DNA of 64,000 bases from Clostridia bacterium (GTDB lineage Bacteria > Bacillota > Clostridia > Christensenellales > Aristaeellaceae), in the NCBI GenBank assembly GCA_017512985.1, contig JAFWEJ010000008.1, positions 1-64,000 on the forward strand. The letters run 5' to 3'. Below, piece after piece: positions 50,403-58,983 of this stretch (position 1 is its first letter; each line of letters begins with the position of its first letter). Made by a program: the position numbers and the translations under genes. The notes under the pieces are model-generated. The model saw only the letters and a list, made by a program, of their open reading frames with translations, did not search any database and had not been told where the DNA came from.

Positions 50403-50431
50403 AATTTACAACAAAAAAACAATTATGTCAA
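50403..50431 (-). promoter_or_regulatory. Promoter of the GntR gene
   Basis: TTGACA (50426-50431), 17 bases, TAAATT (50403-50408) on the minus strand. Confidence 0.7.
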
Positions 50432-50445
50432 GATTTGCGGATGAG

Positions 50446-50475
50446 TTGCAGAAGGGGGGAAGGAGAAGGTATAAT
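50446..50475 (+). promoter_or_regulatory. Promoter of murB
   Basis: TTGCAG (50446-50451), 18 bases, TATAAT (50470-50475). It is divergent from the GntR promoter. The leader of about 90 nt contains sequence resembling the AT repeat (TTGATTCACAATTCGG). Confidence 0.7.
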
Positions 50476-50572
50476 ACCATGTTGATTCACAATTCGGGAT
50501 TCAGGATTGCTGAATTGATTTATTCGGCAGCACAGTCATTCGGGCATGCTGCCGATCATAAGGAGATATCTG

Positions 50573-51469
50573 ATGTTTGAAAGCTTCAATGCCATAGTGA
50601 ACGCGCCGATGAGCGAGCATACGACGCTGAAACTGGGCGGACCGGCGGATTATCTTGTTTTCCCGCGAAGTGAGGACGAAATTGACGCAATGTTTTCCGA
50701 AGCGGGAGCCAATAACCTTCCTGTGACCGTGATCGGCCACGGGAGCAACCTGCTGGTTCTGGACGGCGGGATCCGGGGCCTGGTGATCTGTATAGGGAAA
50801 AACATGCGGAAGATCACCAGGGAGGGAAATACGATTACTGCACAGGCGGGAGCGATGCTCGGCAGCGTTGCAGTTGAAGCCGCGGACGCGGGGCTGACCG
50901 GCCTGGAATTTGCCTCCGGCATTCCCGGCACAGTCGGCGGCGGCGTAACCATGAACGCAGGCGCCTACGACGGAGAGATGGGCCAGGTGGTTACAAGGGT
51001 GAGGGGAATCTATCCCGGAGGGAAGGCCGTTACGCTTTCCCGGGAAGAAATGGATTTCCGATACCGCCATTCCGCTGTGACGGAAAAGAATCTCATTGTG
51101 ACGGAAGTGACGTTTGAACTGCGGGAAGGTGATCCGGCGGAGATTCGCGCAAAGATGTCCGAATTGAACGCGAGGCGCGCAGAGAAACAGCCGCTGGATG
51201 TTCCCAGCGCCGGCAGCACATTCAAGCGGCCGGAAGGATTCTTTGCAGCGGCACTGATTGACCAGTGCGGACTGAAAGGATACAGCATCGGAGGCGCGCG
51301 CGTGAGCATGAAACACGCAGGGTTCCTGGTCAATACCGGAAACAGCAGCAAAGATTTCCTGGATCTGATGCATAAGGTCCAGCAAATCGTGGAAGAACGC
51401 GTCGGTGTAAAACTTGAACCTGAGATCAAGATTGTCGGAGAAGAGCTGCCGTCCGGGAAACAAGGGTGA
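50573..51469 (+). CDS. murB: UDP-N-acetylenolpyruvoylglucosamine reductase
   Basis: A 298-residue type II MurB, the flavoenzyme that reduces UDP-GlcNAc-enolpyruvate to UDP-MurNAc in peptidoglycan synthesis. The FAD domain has TTLKLGGPADYLVFP and VIGHGSNLLVLDGGI. GLEFASGIPGTVGGGVTMNA is at about residue 110, and the catalytic Ser is in SAGSTFKRP near residue 216. The C-terminal Glu is in EPEIKIVGE. The start at 50573 follows AAGGAG by 7 bases. The stop codon lies inside the GGTGAAA segment of the riboswitch-like element that precedes rapZ. Confidence 0.94.
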   Translation: MFESFNAIVNAPMSEHTTLKLGGPADYLVFPRSEDEIDAMFSEAGANNLPVTVIGHGSNLLVLDGGIRGLVICIGKNMRKITREGNTITAQAGAMLGSVAVEAADAGLTGLEFASGIPGTVGGGVTMNAGAYDGEMGQVVTRVRGIYPGGKAVTLSREEMDFRYRHSAVTEKNLIVTEVTFELREGDPAEIRAKMSELNARRAEKQPLDVPSAGSTFKRPEGFFAAALIDQCGLKGYSIGGARVSMKHAGFLVNTGNSSKDFLDLMHKVQQIVEERVGVKLEPEIKIVGEELPSGKQG

Positions 51470-51580
51470 AAACCCGAAGATGACCGGGTAACGGCAATCC
51501 TGCCACAGTAGCCCGTGACCGGCAGGGATCAGCGGAGACATGATGATGAGTCAGTGCTTCAGCACTGGGACGAATCACAT
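51455..51580 (+). promoter_or_regulatory. Cobalamin-riboswitch-like element before rapZ
   Basis: Elements appear in cobalamin-aptamer order: GGGAA, GGGTGAAAACCC (which contains the murB stop), GCAATCCTGCCAC paired with GGCAGG, then GATGATGAGTCAG. Stems seen are GGG/CCC, CGGG (51485-51488) with CCCG (51512-51515), CCTGCC with GGCAGG, and CAGTGC with GCACTG. The expected ACTGTAA and GACCTGCC signatures are altered. It may be a variant, a decayed copy or another leader. Confidence 0.45.
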
Positions 51581-51631
51581 ACAGCGTAGAACGGGCGCGA
51601 CGATCGCAAGCGCAACAGAAGGAGAAGCATC

Positions 51632-52534
51632 ATGAGGTACCTTATTGTAACGGGCCAGAGCGGAGCAGGAAAAACTGCCTGCGTCCGCTATCTGGAAGAC
51701 AAGGGCAGTTTCTGCATGGACAATATTCCGCCCATGATGCTTCCGAAACTGATTGAAGCTTTCAGCACCACGCCTGTGAAACACCAGACGGTGACGATCG
51801 GGGTGGATGTACGCAGCGGCGAGTTTTTTGACGCGAATGCCGTGGCCAGAATGATTGCCCAGCTGCGGGTGATGGGCAATCAGGTTGAAGTTATCTTTAT
51901 GGAAGCCAGCGACGAAACGCTGCTTGACCGTTATAAAGAGACCCGCAGGGAACATCCGCTTTGCCAGGAAGGCCTGACCCTGACAGAGGCGATCACTGAG
52001 GAACGGAGCCGGCTTCAGCCGCTGCGTGAAATTGCAGGCTGTGTTGTCGACACGACAAATATGTCCGCGCGGATGATGAAAAAGGCGCTGGACAAGAGAC
52101 TGGGCGATTTATCCGACATGGAGCCGCCGATCCGGGCAGAGGTGATGAGTTTCGGCTTCAAGCGGGGCCTTCCGCGCCAGGCGGACCTGGTGGCGGACGT
52201 GAGATTCCTGCCGAATCCGTTCTATATTGAAACGCTTTGCAGGCACTGCGGCCTGGATGATGATGTGCGCAGCTTTGTGATGGATCATCCCACAACAAAG
52301 GAGTTTATGCGCAGATATACGGAAATGCTGGATTTCCTGATTCCGCATTACCGGGAAGAAGGAAAACGCCGCCTGGTGATCGCCGTCGGGTGTACAGGCG
52401 GTGCGCACAGATCGGTAGCCATCGCGGAAGCCATCGGGCAGTATCTGCGGGAGAAGGGGCTTCCGACAGAGATCAACCACCGGGATATGCTGCTGGAACA
52501 GGCGCGCTGGACAACGCCGGTTGAGGAGTCATAA
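51632..52534 (+). CDS. rapZ: RNase adapter / nucleotide-binding protein RapZ
   Basis: A 300-residue RapZ (YvcJ-type) protein with the P-loop GQSGAGKT at residues 8-15 and MDNIPPMMLPKLIEAF after it. The C-terminal part has FGFKRGLPRQADLVADVRFL and IAVGCTGGAHRSVAIAE. RapZ proteins bind nucleotides and sense or transmit cell-envelope precursor status; in Firmicutes the gene clusters with yvcK and whiA. The start follows AAGGAG by 7 bases. Its stop overlaps the start of whiA (TAATG), with no yvcK between them. Confidence 0.92.
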   Translation: MRYLIVTGQSGAGKTACVRYLEDKGSFCMDNIPPMMLPKLIEAFSTTPVKHQTVTIGVDVRSGEFFDANAVARMIAQLRVMGNQVEVIFMEASDETLLDRYKETRREHPLCQEGLTLTEAITEERSRLQPLREIAGCVVDTTNMSARMMKKALDKRLGDLSDMEPPIRAEVMSFGFKRGLPRQADLVADVRFLPNPFYIETLCRHCGLDDDVRSFVMDHPTTKEFMRRYTEMLDFLIPHYREEGKRRLVIAVGCTGGAHRSVAIAEAIGQYLREKGLPTEINHRDMLLEQARWTTPVEES

Positions 52535-53523
52535 TGCGAACGTCGGATACGCGGAGCTTTTCCGCGGGGGTCAAGGAGGAACTGATCAGGCTTCCCATGG
52601 GGAAACCCTGCTGTATGCTGAGCGAAATTTCTGCCCTGACCCAGACATCCGGCCATCTGGCTTTTCGGGGCGGAGGATGGATTTCTGCCAGCTACAGGCT
52701 GGATAATGCGGGTACAGCAAGGCGCCTGTTCCAGCTCCTGAAGAAACGGCTGAATGTCGCACCGAAGCTTCATTTTGTCCAGACCCGCCAGCTGGGCGGC
52801 CGCCGCAGCTGCGTACTGTCGCTGGGCACGGAGGACACCCGGACGCTGCTGAATGCCCTGCATATGGCTGAAACAGACGAGGACGGGCAGATCCACCTGA
52901 AACGGACGGTTCCACGGCATCCCATGACGCGCCAGTGCTGCCGCAGGGCATTTCTGCGGGGAGCGTTTCTCGGCGCCGGTACGCTGACCCATCCCGAAAA
53001 AGGTTATCATTTTGAATGGAAGGCAGAGGACGAACGACTGGCGGAAACACTTGAAAAGCTGCTTGAAAAATGTGATCTGCCATATAAAAGCTATCTCCGC
53101 AAGGGAACCCGGGTGATCTACCTGAAAGGAGCCCAGCAGATTTCAGATATCCTGGCCGTCATGGGTGCAGGCAGCAGCGTTCTGGAGATGGAGAACATAC
53201 GGATCAACAAGCAGCTTCGCGCCGCGGCGACACGGGCTGCCAACTGTGACGAACACAACAGTGAAAAGATGCTGGACGCCGGGCACAGGCAAGCGGAAGC
53301 AATCCGGCATATTTCCATTGCCAAAGGCCTGTTTACGCTGCCGCCTGCCCTGAGGGAGATTGCGAGGCTGCGTGTGGAAAACCCGGATATGAGCCTTCAG
53401 GAACTGGGCGCGATGATGGATCCGCCGGTTGGAAAGAGCGGCGTGAATCACCGCCTGCGCCGTCTGATGGAGATCTCACGGCGAATTGAAGAGGAATACG
53501 GGGAAGGAGGGAAGAACGGATGA
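52534..53523 (+). CDS. whiA: WhiA-type DNA-binding regulator
   Basis: A 329-residue WhiA, with an N-terminal LAGLIDADG-like domain (SAGVKEELIRLPMGKPCCML) that has lost nuclease use in this family. FLRGAFLGAGTLTHPEKGYH lies near residue 150 and AANCDEHNSEKMLDAG near residue 235. The C-terminal helix-turn-helix has NPDMSLQELGAMMDPPVGKS. WhiA links chromosome segregation and division in Firmicutes. It follows rapZ with a one-base overlap and overlaps the membrane-protein gene downstream by 4 bases. Confidence 0.93.
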   Translation: MRTSDTRSFSAGVKEELIRLPMGKPCCMLSEISALTQTSGHLAFRGGGWISASYRLDNAGTARRLFQLLKKRLNVAPKLHFVQTRQLGGRRSCVLSLGTEDTRTLLNALHMAETDEDGQIHLKRTVPRHPMTRQCCRRAFLRGAFLGAGTLTHPEKGYHFEWKAEDERLAETLEKLLEKCDLPYKSYLRKGTRVIYLKGAQQISDILAVMGAGSSVLEMENIRINKQLRAAATRAANCDEHNSEKMLDAGHRQAEAIRHISIAKGLFTLPPALREIARLRVENPDMSLQELGAMMDPPVGKSGVNHRLRRLMEISRRIEEEYGEGGKNG

Positions 53524-55790
53524 TCGCCTCTCTGATTTATACTTTTCTGTATCTGTATGCCGGCGTGATGACCGTCCGCTTCCTGCTGCCCCGGCATCGA
53601 CCGCTGAGCCGCCTCTGGCTCGGAATGAGCCTCGGCCTGCTGGAGGAGATGTGGCTGCCCGCGATCGGCGCAATGTGGTTTACTTTCGGCGCGGAGGCAC
53701 ATGTTTGCGGTGCGGTTATTCTGATATTCCTCACGACAGCCTGCTGGTTCATGCGGGACAGAAGGGCACCTGCCGAATGGGATGAAAAGGAAGACGCGCT
53801 GCTCCGGCAGCTGCTGATTATCGGGATTCCGCTGACGATTCTGGCAGCATGGCTGCAGTACACCCATGTGATGCGGGTGGATGAAGCGGGCAACTGGCGC
53901 GTCGGCCAGAGCACATACGGCGACCTGCCGATGCACCTGAGCTTTATTACCGGCCTGATCGGGAAAAAGTTTCCGGCGGATTATCCGTTCTATCCCGGCG
54001 CCAGACTGAGCTATCCCTTCCTGACAGACAGCCTGAGCTCCACGTTCTGCCTGCTGGGATGCAGCCTTCAGGCGGCAGTGATTATTCCGGCAGTGCTGAT
54101 GATGGCGCTGTGCTATACAGGTGTGATTATACTGGCGCGGGACATGACCGGAGGCAAAAGGACGGCGCTTCTTGCAGCCACCCTGTTCTTCCTGAACGGC
54201 GGACTGGGCTTCCTGTACGACTTTGACCAGGCTGGCGGCACATGGACAACGATTGATCCGAACGCTCCCATTTTTGTACGGATCGGCCAGACGGTGTCCG
54301 GGTGGTTTGCGACCGTCGGAGAGCGGATCGGGCATATCCTGACAGGGTATTACAAGACGCCGACCAACCAGCCGGATCCGAACAATCTGAGATGGAGCAA
54401 TGTGATCTGTGACATGATGGTGCCCCAGAGGACGCTGCTGGGCGGCTGGTGCATGGTTATTCCCTGCTTTTACCTGCTGAACATGGAATTCCGTCCGCGT
54501 ATGCAGGATCCGGCGAACAAAGGCCGCGGCCTGATCCTGCTGGGCGTTTGGGCCGGAGCGCTTCCGTTGATTCATACCCACAGTTTTCTTGCGCTTGGGC
54601 TGGCTTCTATTGGGACAATATGCTATGACATGATCCACGGCGATCCAAAGGCTTTATTACAGCGAAGGCCGCGGTGGGAGATTATGCTCAGGTATATGAT
54701 CTTCGGCGGAATCACAACTGCACTTGCTGCGCCTCAGTTGTTTGAATTTACTTTCAGGCAGTCGTTTCAGAACGGGCAGGATGCCTCTGTAAACTATGAA
54801 CTTTATCTGTGGTTTTACCTTTTCCTTGCGCTCGGGCCTGTTTCCTACGCAGCGCTTTGCCGCAGAATAGTTAACGGCAGACAAAACGGACTGTCGGGCC
54901 GGAGAATAATCCCGGTGATCATTCTGCCATGCATTGGGATTGCAGCGGCTGTTACAGCGCTCGTGCTGTTCGTTTTTGCTTTTACACAGGAATTCCAGGG
55001 CGAAGGCTTTACGACTTTTCAGTTCAACTGGGTCAACAATCCTTCCGGAAGAGGAATGAGAGACCTTTACCTGTGGTTCTATATCAAAAATATCGGGCTG
55101 CCATTCCTGGCGCTGATCGCGGCCCTGTTTGACAAAAACCCGCGGAACCGGCGGATCTTTGCCATGGCGCTTCCCATTATCCTGGCCGCGGAATTTGTCC
55201 GCTTCCAGCCAAACGAATACGATAACAACAAACTGTTCTACCTGGCCTGGCTGCTGTGCTGCATGATTGTGTCGGACTGGTGCTCCCGCCTGTGGAAACG
55301 GCTGGACGGAATGCGCGGACGCCACTTCCTTGCTGTACTGGCTGCGTTGGTCACTTTTCTGAGCGCCGGGCTGACGATCTGGCGGGAATGCGTATCGGAT
55401 TATGTCGCCTTCAGCAGGGACGCGGTGGAAGCAGCTGAATTCACGAAGGATAATACGGCGCAGGACGCCGTGTTCATTACCGGAACCCAGCACCTGAACC
55501 CGATCGATTCCATTGCCGGGCGCGATATCGTCTGCGGACCCGATCTGTATCTGTACTGGCACGGATTTGACACGCGGGAGCGCCAGGCGGAAATTGCCGC
55601 CTTTTATGAAGACCCGGAAGGGCATCCGGAAATTCCCGAAAAATACGGTGCGGAATATGTATATGTCTCCTCGTATGAACGCGGAAGCTATGACGTGGAC
55701 GAGGAAGGACTGGAGCGGATCGGCCTGAAAGTGTTTGAAAACCATGAAGCAAGCATTTACCGGCTTGCCGGCGCGGACGCAAAAAAATAA
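53520..55790 (+). CDS. Large GT-C-like membrane protein
   Basis: A 756-residue protein with about 14 helices and a soluble C-terminal part (residues 640-756). Early luminal loops carry DEAGNWRV and STYGDLPMHLSFI, the kind of Asp-bearing loop found in GT-C glycosyltransferases. LFFLNGGLGFLYDF and the large loop with TGYYKTPTNQPDPNNL follow. A C-terminal TQHLNPIDSIAGRDIVCGPD segment resembles the soluble end of such enzymes. It probably transfers a lipid-linked sugar outside the cell, but no donor or acceptor is known. It overlaps whiA by 4 bases and so is coupled to the division-linked operon. Confidence 0.65.
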   Translation: MIASLIYTFLYLYAGVMTVRFLLPRHRPLSRLWLGMSLGLLEEMWLPAIGAMWFTFGAEAHVCGAVILIFLTTACWFMRDRRAPAEWDEKEDALLRQLLIIGIPLTILAAWLQYTHVMRVDEAGNWRVGQSTYGDLPMHLSFITGLIGKKFPADYPFYPGARLSYPFLTDSLSSTFCLLGCSLQAAVIIPAVLMMALCYTGVIILARDMTGGKRTALLAATLFFLNGGLGFLYDFDQAGGTWTTIDPNAPIFVRIGQTVSGWFATVGERIGHILTGYYKTPTNQPDPNNLRWSNVICDMMVPQRTLLGGWCMVIPCFYLLNMEFRPRMQDPANKGRGLILLGVWAGALPLIHTHSFLALGLASIGTICYDMIHGDPKALLQRRPRWEIMLRYMIFGGITTALAAPQLFEFTFRQSFQNGQDASVNYELYLWFYLFLALGPVSYAALCRRIVNGRQNGLSGRRIIPVIILPCIGIAAAVTALVLFVFAFTQEFQGEGFTTFQFNWVNNPSGRGMRDLYLWFYIKNIGLPFLALIAALFDKNPRNRRIFAMALPIILAAEFVRFQPNEYDNNKLFYLAWLLCCMIVSDWCSRLWKRLDGMRGRHFLAVLAALVTFLSAGLTIWRECVSDYVAFSRDAVEAAEFTKDNTAQDAVFITGTQHLNPIDSIAGRDIVCGPDLYLYWHGFDTRERQAEIAAFYEDPEGHPEIPEKYGAEYVYVSSYERGSYDVDEEGLERIGLKVFENHEASIYRLAGADAKK

Positions 55791-55824
55791 AAAACAACGA
55801 ACCCTGTTCAAAACGGCAGAAATG

Positions 55825-55833
55825 TGATAAAAT
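55825..55833 (+). promoter_or_regulatory. Extended -10 promoter of the coiled-coil protein gene
   Basis: TGA TAAAAT (55825-55833) with a poor -35 (TTCAAA lies 15 bases upstream). Confidence 0.4.
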
Positions 55834-55894
55834 ATGCACAAATACCGGCGCAGGCCGGAATCATGTTCATTAACCAAATCAGGAGGATACTGCT

Positions 55895-56935
55895 ATGAAG
55901 AAGACCGGTACCATCGTAACTGCATTGCTTGCTGTCCTGGCGATCGTTTTTGCGATCCTGTATTTTTCGGGCAACGGCGAAAAGGGTAACCTGACGATTG
56001 AAAAAACCAATCTGACTGAACAAATCGCAAGCCTGAAGGAAGAGGCCGCCAAGGCCGCGACAGAGGCTCAGTCCAAGATTGACGAACTGACCGGACAGGT
56101 GGACACCCTGACCGCGGATGCCGCCAAAGCCGCAGAGGAAGCTGCGGCATCGCTGCAGGCTGCCAATGAGGAAAAGGATGGTCTTGCCGCACAGATTGAA
56201 ACCCTGAAGGCTGACGCTGCCAAGGCCGCGGAAGACGCCGCTGCCCAGCTTGAGAGCGTGAAGGCAGATGCCGCCAAGGCCGCGGAAGACGCCGCGAATG
56301 AAGCTGCCGCATCCCTGAAGACCGTGACAGACGAGAAGGATGCCCTGGCTGCACAGATTGAGACCCTGAAGGCAGACGCTGCCAAGGCCGCGGAAGACGC
56401 CGCTGCCCAGCTGGAGAGCGTGAAAGCCGACGCCGCCAAGGCAGCAGAAACCGCCGCGAATGAAGCCGCAGCATCCCTGAAGGCCGTGACGGACGAGAAG
56501 GACGCGCTGGCTGCGGAGATCGAAACTCTGAAGGAAAATGCCACCAAGTCTGCTGATGAAGCGCTGAAAGCCGCGATGGAAGAGAAGGATGCCCTGTCTG
56601 CGCAGATTGAGACCCTGAAGGCAGACGCTACCAAGGCTGCGGAAGACGCTGCTGCCCAGCTGGAGAGCGTGAAGGCTGATGCTGCCAAGGCCGCGGAAGA
56701 CGCCAAGGCGACACTGGAAAGCGAAGTGGCCAAAGCCAAGGAAGCTGCCCAGGGAACGATCGATGAGCTCACCAAAAAGGTTGAGGAACTGGGGAAAGCC
56801 GTGGACTTTGAGAACATGGACGAGGACGGCCTGATGGGCGTGTTCCAGAAACTGATCAAGAACCCCAAGGCGATGGAAGTCCTGAAAAAGATCCCCGGAA
56901 TCGGAAGCCTTCTGTCCGGTACGACAGGGGAATAA
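55895..56935 (+). CDS. Membrane-anchored coiled-coil protein with 54-residue repeats
   Basis: A 346-residue protein with one N-terminal helix (GTIVTALLAVLAIVFAILYF) and a long Ala/Lys/Glu coiled coil. A unit of 54 residues recurs: EKDALAAQIETLKADAAKAA, then EDAAAQLESVKADAAKAAED, then a NEAAASLKTVTD link. It appears twice in full, once shortened and once more at the end. The DNA is repeated too, at about 162-bp periods from 56165 to 56720. A small C-terminal domain (VFQKLIKNPKAMEVLKKIPG) closes it. It could be a spacer or scaffold at the membrane. The start follows CAGGAGG. Confidence 0.75.
   Translation: MKKTGTIVTALLAVLAIVFAILYFSGNGEKGNLTIEKTNLTEQIASLKEEAAKAATEAQSKIDELTGQVDTLTADAAKAAEEAAASLQAANEEKDGLAAQIETLKADAAKAAEDAAAQLESVKADAAKAAEDAANEAAASLKTVTDEKDALAAQIETLKADAAKAAEDAAAQLESVKADAAKAAETAANEAAASLKAVTDEKDALAAEIETLKENATKSADEALKAAMEEKDALSAQIETLKADATKAAEDAAAQLESVKADAAKAAEDAKATLESEVAKAKEAAQGTIDELTKKVEELGKAVDFENMDEDGLMGVFQKLIKNPKAMEVLKKIPGIGSLLSGTTGE
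56165..56720 (+). repeat. 162-bp coding tandem repeat
   Basis: Two full copies, one shortened copy and a partial one of a 162-base unit encode the 54-residue repeat. Sections such as GCCAAGGCCGCGGAAGACGC recur almost unchanged, which makes copy number changes by slippage or recombination likely. Confidence 0.75.
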
Positions 56936-56952
56936 ACCTAAGGCATAAACGC

Positions 56953-56994
56953 AAAACCGGCCCGTTCTGCAAGCAAGGACGGGCCGGTTTTTCC
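56953..56994 (+). terminator. Terminator after the coiled-coil gene
   Basis: AAAACCGGCCCGT and ACGGGCCGGTTTT form a 13-bp perfect stem over a 13-base loop, running into TTTTT. Confidence 0.88.
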
Positions 56995-57023
56995 TTGCTT
57001 TTTACGGGAAAATGGGATAAAAT
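56995..57023 (+). promoter_or_regulatory. Promoter of rplI-dnaB
   Basis: TTGCTT (56995-57000), 17 bases, TAAAAT (57018-57023). The -35 lies directly at the end of the terminator. The leader is about 23 nt. Confidence 0.65.
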
Positions 57024-57052
57024 ATTCATAATATGCAGGAGGTGGGTTTTTC

Positions 57053-57505
57053 ATGAAGGTTGTATTGCTGAAAGATGTTAAGAATGTCGGGAAGAGAGAT
57101 GATATCCTGACAGTCAGCGACGGTTATGCCCGGAACTTCCTGTTCCCACAGAAACTGGCTGCGGAAGCCACTCCCGGCGCACTGAAGGAAATCCAGCGCA
57201 AACGCGCGGCGCAGGACGCCCGCGAGGCAGAGATGCTGGCTGAAGCAAAAGACAAAGCTGCCGCGCTGAAAGACAAGGTGATCGCCCTGGAAGTGAAGTG
57301 CGGGGACAAGGGCCGCCTTTACGGATCCGTGACCGCGGCTGAGGTGGCAGAGGCTCTTGAAAAGCAGCACGGGGTTAAAGTCGACAAGCGCAAGATCGAC
57401 ATCGGGGAGCCGATCCGGGAAACCGGGGAGCGGACAATCTCAGTCTGGCTGTATTCCGGAGTAACAACGCCCATGAAACTGGATGTGCAGCCGATGAAAA
57501 AGTGA
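57053..57505 (+). CDS. rplI: 50S ribosomal protein L9
   Basis: A 150-residue L9 with the N-terminal domain [15 protein letters not shown] and [19 protein letters not shown], the long connecting helix ([20 protein letters not shown]) and a C-terminal domain ([20 protein letters not shown]). The start at 57053 follows GCAGGAGG with a spacing of about 10. It is followed by dnaB after 47 bases, the usual Firmicutes order, though the gdpP-type phosphodiesterase gene often upstream is not here. Confidence 0.95.
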   Translation: MKVVLLKDVKNVGKRDDILTVSDGYARNFLFPQKLAAEATPGALKEIQRKRAAQDAREAEMLAEAKDKAAALKDKVIALEVKCGDKGRLYGSVTAAEVAEALEKQHGVKVDKRKIDIGEPIRETGERTISVWLYSGVTTPMKLDVQPMKK

Positions 57506-57552
57506 CAGGCGCCCCGGTCGGAATGACATAATCGGAAGGATTTCGGGAACGG

Positions 57553-58920
57553 ATGGACATCAGGGAAGAGACGGGCAGCCGGGCGCTGCCAAACAGTACG
57601 GATGCGGAGATCAGCGTCCTGGGCGCAATGCTGCAGGACAGCACCGCTGTGCTCCGCGCCGCTGAGCAGCTCAAACCTGAAGACTTCTACCATCCGGAAC
57701 ATAAAGAGATCTTTACGGCCCTGACGGGCATGAACAGCCGGCAGACTGCGATCGACCTTGTGACCGTCAAGGACGAACTGACCCGGCGCGGAACGCTGGA
57801 CGGGGTCGGCGGCGTCCAATACCTGATGAAGATTAACGGGGACGTGCCCACAGCAGCCAACGTCCAGTCATATATTGATATTGTCCGGGAAAAGAGTACG
57901 CTGCGCAAGATGATCGCAGCCTGCCAGGATATCATGAAAGACTGTTACGGGCAGGACAAGGAGCTGCAGGACGTTCTGGCGAACGCGGAGAAAGCAATCT
58001 TCGATATTGTAATGAACCGCCAGGGCGGGGAAGAACTCAAACCGCTGGGCGAGGTGCTGACCAACACCATGCAGATCATCGAAGATCTGGCAAAGCGGCA
58101 CGGGGAACTTGCCGGTGTGCCGACCGGATTTATCGACCTGGACAGCATGCTGACCGGACTGCATCCCGGTGAACTGATCATTGTCGGCGCGCGCCCGGCC
58201 ATGGGCAAGACTTCCTTTGCCATGAACATCGCGGAATATGCCGCGGTGAACAAAGACAAATCGGTCGCCGTGTTCACGCTGGAAATGCCGCGGGAGCAGA
58301 TTGCGCTCCGCATGCTCTGTTCAGATGCGAGGGTGGATATGCAGCGGGTCCGCAAGGGCACCCTGCACGACGATGACTGGATGCGGCTGGCCCAATCTCT
58401 CGGCCCGCTTTCCGCAGCGCCGATGTATATTGACGATTCATCCGCCCTTTCGCCCACTCAACTGCGCTCCCGGTGCCGAAGGCTGATGATGGACACCGGC
58501 AAGCTGGACCTGATCGTGATCGACTACCTGGGCCTGATGCGCTCGGACGGCCGGTCAGAGAACCGCAACATGGAGATCAGCGAGATCAGCCGCAGGCTGA
58601 AAGCCATCGCGCTGGAGCTGAAGATCCCGATCATCGCCTGCGCACAGCTGAGCCGGGCCAACAAGGACCGGATCGACAAACGCCCGGTGCTGAGCGACCT
58701 GCGGGATTCCGGCTCAATTGAGCAGGATGCGGACGTGGTTATGTTCCTGCACCGCGAGGAGTATTACAACAGGGAAACAGAAGACAAGAACATCGGGGAA
58801 GTAATTGTTTCCAAACAACGGAGCGGTCCTCTGGGAACGGTCAAACTCGCCTGGCTGAGCGAATTTACCACGTTCGCGAATCTGGCGAAGGACAGCCAGA
58901 ACGGCGAGGCACCATTTTAA
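57553..58920 (+). CDS. dnaB: Replicative DNA helicase
   Basis: A 455-residue DnaB. The N-terminal domain begins LPNSTDAEISVLGAMLQDS. Walker A is GARPAMGKTS near residue 215, followed by FTLEMPREQIALRMLCSDA, and Walker B is LIVIDYLGLM near residue 318. KAIALELKIPIIACAQLSR and DLRDSGSIEQDADVVMFLHR complete the RecA-like core. It opens the fork as a hexamer. No intein is seen. The start at 57553 has GGAAGGA about 12 bases upstream. An AT repeat follows the stop. Confidence 0.95.
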   Translation: MDIREETGSRALPNSTDAEISVLGAMLQDSTAVLRAAEQLKPEDFYHPEHKEIFTALTGMNSRQTAIDLVTVKDELTRRGTLDGVGGVQYLMKINGDVPTAANVQSYIDIVREKSTLRKMIAACQDIMKDCYGQDKELQDVLANAEKAIFDIVMNRQGGEELKPLGEVLTNTMQIIEDLAKRHGELAGVPTGFIDLDSMLTGLHPGELIIVGARPAMGKTSFAMNIAEYAAVNKDKSVAVFTLEMPREQIALRMLCSDARVDMQRVRKGTLHDDDWMRLAQSLGPLSAAPMYIDDSSALSPTQLRSRCRRLMMDTGKLDLIVIDYLGLMRSDGRSENRNMEISEISRRLKAIALELKIPIIACAQLSRANKDRIDKRPVLSDLRDSGSIEQDADVVMFLHREEYYNRETEDKNIGEVIVSKQRSGPLGTVKLAWLSEFTTFANLAKDSQNGEAPF

Positions 58921-58925
58921 TATAT

Positions 58926-58955
58926 CATTCACAATTCATAATTCATAATTATGAG
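58926..58955. repeat. ATTCATAATTC repeat after dnaB
   Basis: CATTCACAATTCATAATTC and ATAATTATGAG, almost the same as the repeat at 47849-47871, lie between the dnaB stop and the next start. Confidence 0.7.
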
Positions 58956-58983
58956 TTGATTATACAGAGTTGAGGAATAAAGC

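Noticed and set aside
56165-56720. Regular repeats that might suggest a CRISPR array
   Set aside because: The period is 162 bases, the repeats are in frame and encode a coiled coil, and there are no unique spacers.
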